A program made the translations under genes and the position numbers. The notes under the pieces were generated by a model that was not told the DNA's origin, did not search any database, and was given only the letters and a program-made list of their open reading frames with translations. From Bog-756 sp036513075 (GTDB lineage Bacteria; Actinomycetota; Acidimicrobiia; Acidimicrobiales; RAAP-2), in the NCBI GenBank assembly GCA_036513075.1, contig DATBZS010000076.1:1-64000 (forward strand): a DNA stretch of 64,000 nucleotides. Reading direction: 5' to 3'. This document shows, one piece after another, positions 44,886-60,403 of this stretch. The first letter of the stretch is position 1. Every line of letters starts with the position of its first letter.

Positions 44886-47828
44886 ATGCTCGAGACGGGA
44901 TCCATCATCGACGACATCGAGCGCCACCGCGTCCTCGTGCAGTTCAACGACACCGCCAGGCCGTTGCCGACGGCGGGGAGCGTCCACGAGCTGGTGGCCC
45001 TGCAGGCCGCGGCACGGCCCTCGGCCGTCGCGGCCGAATTCGCGGGTGACCAGCTCTCCTATGCCGATCTGGACCGCGACGCCAACCGGCTGGCCCACCG
45101 CCTGGTGGCGGCCGGTGTCGGGGTGGGCGACATCGTCGGTGTCTGCCTCGATCGCTCGCTGTCGATGGTGACGGCCCTGCTCGCCATCTTGAAGTCCGGG
45201 GGGGCGTACCTCCCCCTCGACCCCACCTATCCGGCCGAGCGCCTCCGCTTCATGGTGACCGACGCCGAGGTGTCGACCCTCGTCACCGTCGGCGACGTGG
45301 CGGGCGAGTTGGCCGATCTCGTCGCCGAAGCCGGGACCGTCGTGCGGCTCGACCAGGAGGCCTCGGCATCGGCCGGCTACCCGGACGACGATCCTGGCAG
45401 AGCTGTCACTCCCGAGGACCTGGCCTATGTGATCTACACGTCCGGTTCGACCGGCCAGCCGAAGGGTGTCCTCGTCGAGCACGGGGGCGTGCTCAACCTG
45501 GCTCCCGTGGTGGCCGACGTCTTCCAGCTCGACGCCGACAGCCGGGTCCTGCAGTTCGCCTCGTTCTCCTTCGATGCCTCCGTCACCGAAATCCTCCTCC
45601 CCCTGACCGTCGGAGCCACCGTGTGCCTGGCCCCCCGTGAGGTGCTGGCCTCGGGGCTCGATCTCCTGCGCCTCCTCGACGAGCAGCGGATCACCACCGT
45701 CACCCTGCCCCCGTCGCTGTTGGCCGCACTGCCCGACACCGACCTCCCGAACCTGGTCACCCTGTGCTCGGCCGGTGAAGCCTGCCAACCGGAACTGGTC
45801 CGACGCTGGGGCAGGGGCCGCCGCTTCGTCAACGGCTACGGGCCCACCGAGGCCACGGTGGCCACGACGTACCAGGTGATCGACGGCGAGCTCCCCGACG
45901 GCATGACCTCCGTTCCGATCGGCCCACCCATCGCCAACGCCCGGGCCTACGTCCTCGACGACGACCGTCAGCCGGTACCGGTCGGCACGCCCGGTGAGCT
46001 CTACATCGGTGGCGCCGGCCTGGCCCGGGGCTACCTCGGTCGCCCCGAGCTGACCGCGGAGCGCTTCATTCCGGACCCGTTCGACGAGCAGCCGGGCAGC
46101 CGGCTCTATCGCACGGGCGACCGGGTCCGCTGGCGGGAGGACGGCACCCTCGACTTCCTCGGTCGCTTCGACGACCAGGTCAAGCTCCGGGGCTTCCGGA
46201 TCGAGCTCGGAGAGATCGAGCAGACATTGATGGCCCATCCTGACGTGGCCGACGCCGCGGTGGTCGTCCGCGAGGACACGCCGGGGAACCGTCGGCTCGT
46301 CGCCTACATCGTCCCCCGGGCCGGTGCCGGACAGGACCGCCAGCTCGAGCTGTGGCCCTCTCTCGCCGAGTACTTCCTCTACGACGAGACGCTGTACTAC
46401 GCGATGACCAATGACGTCATCCGGAACCGTGCCTACCGGATCGCCTTCGAGCAGCACGTCCCCGGCAAGGTCGTCGTCGACGTCGGCACCGGCCAGGATG
46501 CCATCCTCGCCAGGATGTGCGTGGAGGCGGGCGCCCGGAAGGTCTACGCCCTCGAGATCCTGCCGGCCTCGTATGAGAAGGCTAAGGCCCTGGTGCACCG
46601 CCTCGGGCTCGACGACCGGATCGAGGTCGTCCTGGGCAATGCCATGGACATCGAGCTCCCCGAACCGGCCGACGTCTGTGTGTCCGAGATCGTCGGTGCC
46701 ATCGGCGGCTCCGAGGGAGCCGCGGTCATCCTCAACGATGTGTGGCGGCTGCTCGACCACGGGATCCAGATCCCCAGTCGCAGCCTGACGGCGATTGCTG
46801 CGGTCACACTTCCTGACGAGTTCGTCGATGCGCCCGCGTTCAGCCCCGTCACCGCCGAGTACGTGGAGCGGGTGTTCGACCAGGTGGGTCACCGGTTCGA
46901 CCTCCGGCTGTGCGTCAAGGGCCTGGAGTACGACGACCTCGCCTCCAAGGTGGGCGCGCTCGAAGATCTCGACTTCGGCGGGATCGTGCCTCCCGAGGAG
47001 GAGCACGACGAAGTGCTCGACGTGACCCGTTCCTGTCGGATCGACGGGTTCCTCGCCTGGCTCCGGCTGGAGACGTGCCCCGACGTGTGGATCGACGCGC
47101 TGGGCCAGAAGACGTGCTGGCTACCCTTGTTCCTGCCGGTCTTCCACCCCGGGCTGCAGGTCGAACCGGGCGACAGCATCCGCCTCTCGGTCTCCCGTCG
47201 GCTGTCCCCCAATCAGCTGAATCCCGATTTCACGCTCTCGGGGACAGTGGAACACGGGGATGGGAGATCGACGCCGTTCGAGTTCCGCAGTCCCCACGAT
47301 GCGCCGGAGTTCCGGTCGTCGTCGTTCTACCGCCAGTTGTTCGCCGACGACACCGTCCCGGTCCGCCCGCTGACCTCGGGATCCGTCCGTGAAGGGGACC
47401 TCCGCGACTATCTTCGGGACAGGCTCCCCGACCAGATGGTGCCGTCCGTCCTGACGGTCCTCGATGCCATGCCGCTCTCCCCGAACGGGAAGGTCGACCG
47501 CGGTGCGCTGCCCGAACCCACCCATGTGCGGTCCGGGCCGGACGAGGAGGGGACGAGGGTGGCCACGCCGATCGAGGACCTCGTCATGGAGATCTGGAGT
47601 GATCTCCTCGGCATCGACGAGCTCGCGGCCGACGAGGACCTCTTCGACGCGGGCATGGACTCGCTCCTCGCCACCAAGGCCGCCGGGAGGATCCGGGCCG
47701 AATTCGGCGTCGAACTGCCGATACCCACGATCTTCGAGACGCCGACTATTGAAGGTATCGCCCATGCACTATTGACCGCATTGAGCGAAGAAGAGGCTCC
47801 CATCGAATCAGTAAGTGAGCCCACCTAG
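44886..47828 (+). CDS. NRPS module A-(PRMT-like methyltransferase)-T
   Basis: The 980-residue protein begins in the C-A linker (RHRVLVQFNDTARPLP), so it lacks a condensation domain and may start a chain. A motifs: YVIYTSGSTGQPKG near residue 181, NGYGPTEATV near 316, FDDQVKLRGFRIELGEIE near 428, NGKVDRGALPEP near 867. Between A8 and A10, residues about 485-830 form a methyltransferase: LYDETLYYAMTNDVIRNRAY, SAM motif VVDVGTGQDAILARM, VYALEI, and SEIVGAIGGSEG with two Glu nine apart, like the arginine-methyltransferase double-E loop. A barrel follows (CWLPLFLPVFHPGLQVEPGD). The carrier motif is DAGMDSLLATK near 920. The code is about DATTCAGVAK (aromatic-like, weak). Confidence 0.9.
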   Translation: MLETGSIIDDIERHRVLVQFNDTARPLPTAGSVHELVALQAAARPSAVAAEFAGDQLSYADLDRDANRLAHRLVAAGVGVGDIVGVCLDRSLSMVTALLAILKSGGAYLPLDPTYPAERLRFMVTDAEVSTLVTVGDVAGELADLVAEAGTVVRLDQEASASAGYPDDDPGRAVTPEDLAYVIYTSGSTGQPKGVLVEHGGVLNLAPVVADVFQLDADSRVLQFASFSFDASVTEILLPLTVGATVCLAPREVLASGLDLLRLLDEQRITTVTLPPSLLAALPDTDLPNLVTLCSAGEACQPELVRRWGRGRRFVNGYGPTEATVATTYQVIDGELPDGMTSVPIGPPIANARAYVLDDDRQPVPVGTPGELYIGGAGLARGYLGRPELTAERFIPDPFDEQPGSRLYRTGDRVRWREDGTLDFLGRFDDQVKLRGFRIELGEIEQTLMAHPDVADAAVVVREDTPGNRRLVAYIVPRAGAGQDRQLELWPSLAEYFLYDETLYYAMTNDVIRNRAYRIAFEQHVPGKVVVDVGTGQDAILARMCVEAGARKVYALEILPASYEKAKALVHRLGLDDRIEVVLGNAMDIELPEPADVCVSEIVGAIGGSEGAAVILNDVWRLLDHGIQIPSRSLTAIAAVTLPDEFVDAPAFSPVTAEYVERVFDQVGHRFDLRLCVKGLEYDDLASKVGALEDLDFGGIVPPEEEHDEVLDVTRSCRIDGFLAWLRLETCPDVWIDALGQKTCWLPLFLPVFHPGLQVEPGDSIRLSVSRRLSPNQLNPDFTLSGTVEHGDGRSTPFEFRSPHDAPEFRSSSFYRQLFADDTVPVRPLTSGSVREGDLRDYLRDRLPDQMVPSVLTVLDAMPLSPNGKVDRGALPEPTHVRSGPDEEGTRVATPIEDLVMEIWSDLLGIDELAADEDLFDAGMDSLLATKAAGRIRAEFGVELPIPTIFETPTIEGIAHALLTALSEEEAPIESVSEPT

Positions 47829-48042
47829 ATGGCGGCGTATATCGGGGAAGCATCCGATGGTCGCCGTGCAGGTTTTCGGGGTTCGGCTCCCGATCTACGA
47901 TGGTCTTCACCTGCATCTTGCGATAGTGCACCTGACGTGCAATGCTATAGGATTGCATTAAATGTCCGGGAGATGACGCATACTGTTTGAGTGAAGTTAT
48001 CCCATCGACCTCGAAGGTCGATTGATTGATCTACGGAGGAAC
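47829..48042. promoter_or_regulatory. A/T-richer gap between NRPS genes, possible internal promoter
   Basis: This 214-base gap interrupts an otherwise tightly packed operon. Its second half (about 47,930-48,000) is clearly richer in A/T, with TATAGG, CATACT and TTGCGA-like hexamers but no well-spaced pair. A perfect inverted repeat sits at its right end, next to the ribosome site. A separate promoter for the following NRPS genes is plausible. Confidence 0.4.
48004..48022. repeat. Inverted repeat just before the third NRPS gene
   Basis: ATCGACCT and AGGTCGAT flank a three-base loop, giving an eight-base perfect stem that ends about nine bases before the ACGGAGGA ribosome site. It could be a regulator site or an RNA hairpin affecting translation. 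The repeat is seen; the function is not known. Confidence 0.6.
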
Positions 48043-51000
48043 ATGGGGCCGGATCCAGTAGGTTTCGAGAGTTCGTTGCAGCAATTGGCGGCCCTGGCCG
48101 ACCTCACCGGGGCTCCCCTGGCGCGGCGACAGGCCTCCGCGTCGTTCGACGTCGTCCCCAACGCTGCCTCCGTCACCCAGGTCCTGGGCGGCCTCGTGGA
48201 ACGCCACGAGATCCTCCGCACCACGTTCGCGCGGTTTCCGGGTGCCCTCCATGCGCTCCAGGTCGTCGGGTCGGCGATGGACGTCCCGGTGTCCAAGGTC
48301 GACGGCTCCGGTGCCGCCGATGACTTCGCCGAGGCGCTGGCCGCGGCGTGGGACGAGCCGCTGGACGCCATCAAGGGTCCGCTCCTGCGGGCCGTCGTCG
48401 TGACCCGTCCGGGGGGTTCGGGAGCGGTGATCCTCACCGCCCTCGCCGGCGTCGCCGACGTGACCACGCTCCGCTCGCTGCTCGCCGAGCTCGGCGAGTC
48501 CGGGGGGACCGGTGACGAGGAGCCCCTCCAGTATGCGGACTACACCGCGTGGCAGGCCGAGCAGGTCGCCGCCCTCGACGGCGGTGACGCGGGCACGGTC
48601 GATGGCCTGGAGTCGCTCCCCTCGGCTTCGCTTCCGACATCCGGCGTGCCGGCGGCGGACGCCTCCGCACGCCGGCGGCCCTCTGCGACCGTCCTCGGGT
48701 GGGCCGGCGACGTGGCTCCCGTCCTGGACGCCGTGGCCCGCTCCGCCGGCGCCGATCCGGTCGACGTCTGGATCGCGGCCTGGGCCGCCCTGTCGTACCG
48801 ACTCACCGGCATCGACCGGCTCGTGCTCGGCGAGGTGACCGACGGTCGAGACTCCGAGGAGCTCGACGGCGCCGTCGGCCCCTACGCATGGACCCGCCCG
48901 CTCGTGGTGGGCATCGATCCGGACACCACCTTGCGGACGTTGGCCGTGGAGGTCCACCGGCTGCGGTCGGAGGGGCCCCGTGGCGTCGGCCCGACCAGCC
49001 GGGACGGTGACGGGCCCGTCGGCTCGACCACGCCCTCGCTGGTCGTCAGCCTGCAGACCGACGTCGACGTCGAGGACACGCCACCCGACGCGGACGACTA
49101 TCAACTACTCCTGCTCCTGGGTGGGGGCGACGCCCCCACCACCGCGGCGCTGTGGGGCGATCCGGAGCGGATCTCGGCCGGACACGCAGACCAGGTGGCC
49201 CGCACGTTCACCGCGTTGACCCGCAGCCTGGCGGACGATCCCGACGGACCGGTCGCCACCGCTGCGGCATTCGATGATGTGTCCGATGCCTCCTGGCTGG
49301 CCGGTTTCCAAGGCGCACCCGTCGATGCCGGCGACGCCACGATCCTCGCCCAGTTCGAGGCCCGGGCCGCCGACTGCGCCGAGCGGACGGCGGTCGCGTC
49401 CGGGAACACCTCCCTCAGCTATGCGGAGCTCGACCGCCGGGCGAACGGACTGGCCCAGTCGCTGGCCGCCCAGGGCGCCACCCGCGAGGCGCCGGTGGCC
49501 ATCGTGATGGAGCGCTCGGTCGAGCAGCTGCTGTCGATTCTGGCTGCCTGGAAGTCCGGCGCGCCTCATGTGTGCATCAGCCCCGACCAGCCACCCGTCC
49601 GGCTCCTCGCCCAGCTCGAGCACGCCGGCTCGACAATCCTGTTGACCACGGAGTCGCTAGCCGGGTCGCTGCCGTCATTCGACGGACCGGTGGTGCTGGT
49701 CGACCGGTTCACCGACGAGTCCGATGCCGCGCCGACCGGTGGCGCCGGACCCGACGACCTGGCCTACCTCGTCTTCACTTCGGGGTCGACCGGCGACCCC
49801 AAGGGTGTGGCCGTCACCCACCGCAACCTCAGCAACTACGTGGCCGTCGTCTCGGGCCTGCTCGCCGACGTGCCGGGCTACGACGCTGGGCTCACCTTCG
49901 CCGTGGTCACCGCGCTCAACACCGACCTCGGGAACACCTGCCTCTATCCGGCGCTCGTCTCGGGCGGCTCCGTCTCGCTGGTGCCGCTCGACGCGGCGAT
50001 GGATCCTGCCGCCTACGCCGCCTACAACGCCGATCACCCGGCCGACGTGCTCAAGATCACGCCGTCCCACCTGGACTCGCTGCTCACCGAGGGTGCACCG
50101 GTCCTGCCGACGAAGGTGCTGTTCACCGGCGGTGAGGCCTCGACGTGGGACCTCCTGGACCGGGTCCGGTCCCTCGGCGACTGTCGGATCGTCAACCACT
50201 ACGGACCCTCCGAGACCACGGTCGGCTCGCTCGTCTACGAAACGGCAGCTTCCCCGGACGACCACTTCTCGCGTCGCACCGTCCCCATCGGCCGGCCGAT
50301 CGCCAACACCGAGGTGTATGTCGTCGACGATCAACTCCGACGCGTCCCCCCGGGGGCTCCGGGCGAGCTCCTCATCGGCGGCGCCGGCGTGGCCCGCGGG
50401 TACTGGCGTGACGACGAGCGCACCGCGGCGGCATTCGTCGGCAACCCCTTCACGGACGCCTCCGGCAGCCGGCTTTACCGGACCGGAGACCTCGTCCGGT
50501 ACCTGCCCGACGGCTCCCTCGAGTTCCTCGGCAGGAACGACGGGCAGGTCAAGGTGCGGGGCCATCGCGTCGAGACCGGCGAAGTCGAAGAGGTCCTCCG
50601 GCTCAACCGCGAGGTGCAGCGTGCCGCCGTCATCCTCCGGGAGGACACACCCGGGGACCGGCGACTGGTGGCGTACATCGTGTCGCCGTATAGCCCCGGG
50701 CCGTCGCCCTCGTCGCTCCGGGAGTTCCTGCGCGAGCGCCTCCCGGAGTACATGGTGCCGTCCTCGTTCGTGGAGCTGGACTCGCTCCCGTTGGCCGCCA
50801 ACGGCAAGTTGGACCGCCGTGCCCTGCCCGAGCCCGGCGACGCCGACCTCGACGGCGATCGCGAGTTCGTCGAGCCGTCGACCGAGACCGAACAGGTCAT
50901 CGCCGGGGTCTTCTCCGACCTCCTCGGCGTCGAGCGCATCGGCGCCACCGATGACTTCTTCGCCCTCGGCGGGCACTCGCTGCTGGCCACCCAGGCGATC

Positions 51001-51206
51001 GCCAGGATCCGCAACGCCTTCGAGATCGAGCTCGAGGTCCACACGATGTTCACCGAGCCCACCGTCGCCGCCCTGGCCGCCACGGTCGACGAGCGCCGTG
51101 AGTCGAACGATGCGGAGCTCGCCGCCCTGCTCCGCGAGATCGACGACCTCTCGGACGAGGAGGCCGAGCGGCTGCTGGCCTCCGAAACCGGGTTGGACCC
51201 ACCCCC

Positions 51207-51210
<4 letters not shown>
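48043..51210 (+). CDS. NRPS module with degenerate C, then A-T
   Basis: The 1055-residue protein has three parts. Residues 1-400 align roughly with a condensation domain (ERHEILRTTF, YADYTAWQAEQVAAL), but the catalytic HHxxxDG is replaced by ALAGVADVTT, so it is probably inactive. A domain: LSYAELDRRANGL near 461, YLVFTSGSTGDPKG near 574, LNTDLGNTCLYPAL, NHYGPSETTV near 718, NGKLDRRALPEP near 919. The code reads about DLTKFGHVGK, close to known Asp/Asn codes. The carrier has ALGGHSLLATQA near 975. The ATG at 48043 lies just after ACGGAGGA; a TTG at 48022 would give normal spacing and is possible. Confidence 0.9.
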
Positions 51211-57842
<6,632 letters not shown>

Positions 57843-57879
57843 TGCCGCCACCGCCCACGAAAGGACGCCGACCGGCACC

Positions 57880-59361
57880 ATGAGCAACCTCGGTGATCGC
57901 CTCGACAAGCTGACCCCGGAAAAGCGCGCCCTCCTGGAGCGTCAGCTGCTGCAACGTCGGGCCTCGGTGCTGTCCGAGTCCGGTAGGGACGGCAAGCTCC
58001 ATCGTCGGGGGCCGGACGAGCCGCTGCTCCTCTCGTACTCCCAGCAGCAGCTGTGGTTCCTCCAGGAGTGGCAGAAAGAGGGGGCGGCGTACAATGCCAG
58101 CCTCAACCTCCGCCTCCAGGGCGAACTCGACGAGGACGCGTTGCGTCAGTCGTTCCAGTTGATCATCGAGCGCCACGAGACGCTGCGGACGGTCGTGATG
58201 GATGAGGGTGGGGTCCCCGGTGCACGGTTGATCGAGCACCCCACCTTCGCGTTCCACGAAGTGGACCTGGGTGCGGACGGCCCGCCGAGCGACGAGGCGA
58301 TCGCCGATGCCGTCCGGGGTGTGGTCCACCTGGCGTTCGACCTCAGCGCCGACTTGATGCTCCGGGTCGGGCTCATCCGGTTGGGCCCCGACGACCGGGT
58401 CATCTGCATGGTGCTCCACCACATCGCCTGCGACGGCTGGTCGCGGGGGATCCTCTTCGACGAACTGACCGCCCTGTACGTCGGCTTCACCTCGGGGCAT
58501 CCGGCCGAGTTGGCCGAGCTACCCGTGCAGTACGGGGACTTCGCCAAGTGGCAGCAGGAGTGGCTGAGTGGCTCGGTCCTGAAGGGTGAGATCGACTTCT
58601 GGAGCGAGGAGCTCTCAGGGGCCGACTTCGTCCTCGACCTCCCGACCGACCATGTCCGGCCCAACGTCCTTACCTTCATCGGTGGGCGGATGGGCTTCGT
58701 CATCCCGGCTCCAGTCGCCGATCGGATGCGCAGCATCGGGAGAGAGGAGCGGGCCACCATCTTCATGGTCGTCCACGCCGCCACGGGGATGCTCCTCAAC
58801 TCCTTAACCGGCCAGGAGGATTTCCTGGTGGGGAGCCCGGTGGGGAGCCGGCGCTGGCCGGAGACGGAACCGCTCATCGGCTTCTTCGTCAACACCCTTC
58901 TGCTCCGGCTCCGCATGACCGGGGATCCGACGTTCCGCGAACTGGTCCGGCGGTGCCGGGAGACCGCGGTGAGCTGCTACGCCCACCAGGACATCCCGTT
59001 CGAACGCATCGTCCAGGCCCTCCGGCCCAAGCGCTATTCGGACCGCAATCCGTTGTTCCAGGTGAACCTCCGCATGCAGGGCCCCGCCCCGGAGCCGCCC
59101 GAGCTGCCCGGACTCCGGGCCTCACGGGTCAGCGTCGGGCTCGGGTCGTCCCGGTTCGACCTGGCCCTCGGATTCGTCGACGCGCCAGGCGAGCTGGGCG
59201 CCTACGTCGAGTACAACTCGGCGCTCTTCGAGGGTGCCACCATCGAGCGGTGGATGCATGCGTTCACCCAGGTGCTCGAACTCGCCTGCGAGAATCCCGA
59301 ACGCAAGCTGTCGGAACTGGCCACCGCCCTGCGGGCGAAGGCCGGGGTCACGCTGCCCTGA
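57880..59361 (+). CDS. Stand-alone NRPS condensation domain
   Basis: The 493-residue protein starts with a helical docking-like segment (LGDRLDKLTPEKRALLERQL) and holds one complete condensation domain: LSYSQQQLWFLQEWQKEG near residue 50, RHETLRTVV, HHIACDGWSRG near 180, and HQDIPFERIVQAL near 370. It ends directly after the C domain, with no A or T part. The next NRPS protein has only half a C domain, so this free domain may supply condensation in trans. Confidence 0.9.
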   Translation: MSNLGDRLDKLTPEKRALLERQLLQRRASVLSESGRDGKLHRRGPDEPLLLSYSQQQLWFLQEWQKEGAAYNASLNLRLQGELDEDALRQSFQLIIERHETLRTVVMDEGGVPGARLIEHPTFAFHEVDLGADGPPSDEAIADAVRGVVHLAFDLSADLMLRVGLIRLGPDDRVICMVLHHIACDGWSRGILFDELTALYVGFTSGHPAELAELPVQYGDFAKWQQEWLSGSVLKGEIDFWSEELSGADFVLDLPTDHVRPNVLTFIGGRMGFVIPAPVADRMRSIGREERATIFMVVHAATGMLLNSLTGQEDFLVGSPVGSRRWPETEPLIGFFVNTLLLRLRMTGDPTFRELVRRCRETAVSCYAHQDIPFERIVQALRPKRYSDRNPLFQVNLRMQGPAPEPPELPGLRASRVSVGLGSSRFDLALGFVDAPGELGAYVEYNSALFEGATIERWMHAFTQVLELACENPERKLSELATALRAKAGVTLP

Positions 59362-59379
59362 CCCGACCGAGCCAACCGG

Positions 59380-60108
59380 TCAGGGGGACGCCGGCCCGTC
59401 GAGAGCACCGGAGAGCCGGGCGATGACGGTCGGATGGAACGTGTTGTCGAGCACCGGCGTGACCGTCCAGGCCGGGTCGGCTTCGAAGAGTTCGGCATAT
59501 TGGGCCATGTAGTACACCAGGGTGATATCAGCATCCGGACCCCGGAGACCCATCAAATGGTCCTTGAACTTCTCGGTGATCTCTTCGTTGAACGGATTGA
59601 AGATGAAGAAGATGGTCCCCTCTTTGGGGATCAATTCGAATGCGTCACCGCAGAGGACCTCGACATTGGGAAATCGCTCGAGTCGGTGGGCGGCGAACGC
59701 AGCCCACCGTTCGTCGATCTCGATTCCGACCATGCGGTTCCGGAGTCCGCGGTGGAGCCAGAAATTCAGTACCCGGCCTTTGCCACACCCGACATCGACG
59801 AGGACATCGGCCTCGTCGATGTGCACGTTGCGCTCGAGGAAGGCATTGCGCAGGTAGTAGTGATGCGTGCTCGACGTGCCCCGGTAGCCCCGGTCGTTCC
59901 AACGGCTCTGGTAGGTCCCGCCACAACGCCCGCCGTACTGCTCGTCGATCACGAAATCCCGGATCGTCTCGATCCCGTACCGCGGCTTGACGACGCGCAG
60001 TCTCCAGCGCCACTTCAGATGCTCGATGTCGGTGACGTGGGTGAGGTCACGCCGGATGCGGGCGGCGGTCCACTCCCGTTGCGGCGCCCGACCCTTATCC
60101 GATGGCAT
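59380..60108 (-). CDS. Class I SAM-dependent methyltransferase
   Basis: The 242-residue protein has SAM motif VLVDVGCGKGRVLNFWLH near residue 110, followed by VGIEIDERWAAFAAHRLER and FFIFNPFNEEI, the usual motif IV position. The N-terminal part (WRWRLRVVKPRYGIETIRDFV) is unlike NRPS tailoring enzymes that I recognise. It is encoded on the strand opposite to all NRPS genes, filling the space between the stand-alone C and the half-C protein. It may tailor the peptide, but this is inference from place only. Confidence 0.8.
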   Translation of the reverse strand: MPSDKGRAPQREWTAARIRRDLTHVTDIEHLKWRWRLRVVKPRYGIETIRDFVIDEQYGGRCGGTYQSRWNDRGYRGTSSTHHYYLRNAFLERNVHIDEADVLVDVGCGKGRVLNFWLHRGLRNRMVGIEIDERWAAFAAHRLERFPNVEVLCGDAFELIPKEGTIFFIFNPFNEEITEKFKDHLMGLRGPDADITLVYYMAQYAELFEADPAWTVTPVLDNTFHPTVIARLSGALDGPASP

Positions 60109-60403
60109 CGTTCCACGTTAGCCAGTGGTGGTTGACTTGGGCAATATGCGCTCCACCGGTTTTCCGGCAATTGCCGCCCAGATTTCGTGGAAGGAGTGCA
60201 TCCCTTGGCGCCCGAAGGTGTGCCCCGATTGCCGTTGCCGAACCGCAATAGAGGGCGCAACACCAGTGGCGCATTCGGGTCGAAGGCACGGAACTCCGGG
60301 GCAAATCCCATACGAATAGCCGGCCGCCCGGTGACAATGTGACACGCCCTGTGGGAAGATGGCCGAGGCGAAAACTCCACTCGAAGTGAAGGAACAGCGC
60401 GGC
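60109..60403. promoter_or_regulatory. Divergent control region between methyltransferase and last NRPS
   Basis: This 295-base region separates the minus-strand methyltransferase from the plus-strand NRPS gene, so it should hold promoters for both. It is less GC-rich than the flanking genes in its first half. TTGACT at 60,125-60,130 is seen without a good -10 partner. No gene was recognised in it. Confidence 0.45.

Noticed and set aside
44754..47006. Minus-strand open frame of 750 codons opposite the A-MT-T gene
   Set aside because: Shadow frame caused by high third-position GC; no motifs, no ribosome site, and it overlaps a clear NRPS gene completely.
44886..47828. Arginine as the substrate of the PRMT-like NRPS module
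   Set aside because: The eye-read pocket code (DATTCAGVAK) does not match arginine codes that I know, so guanidine methylation is left as one option only.
47746..47958. Minus-strand frame of 70 codons in the gap between two NRPS genes
   Set aside because: It overlaps the end of the A-MT-T gene, has no recognised domain and no ribosome site. The gap looks like a control region.
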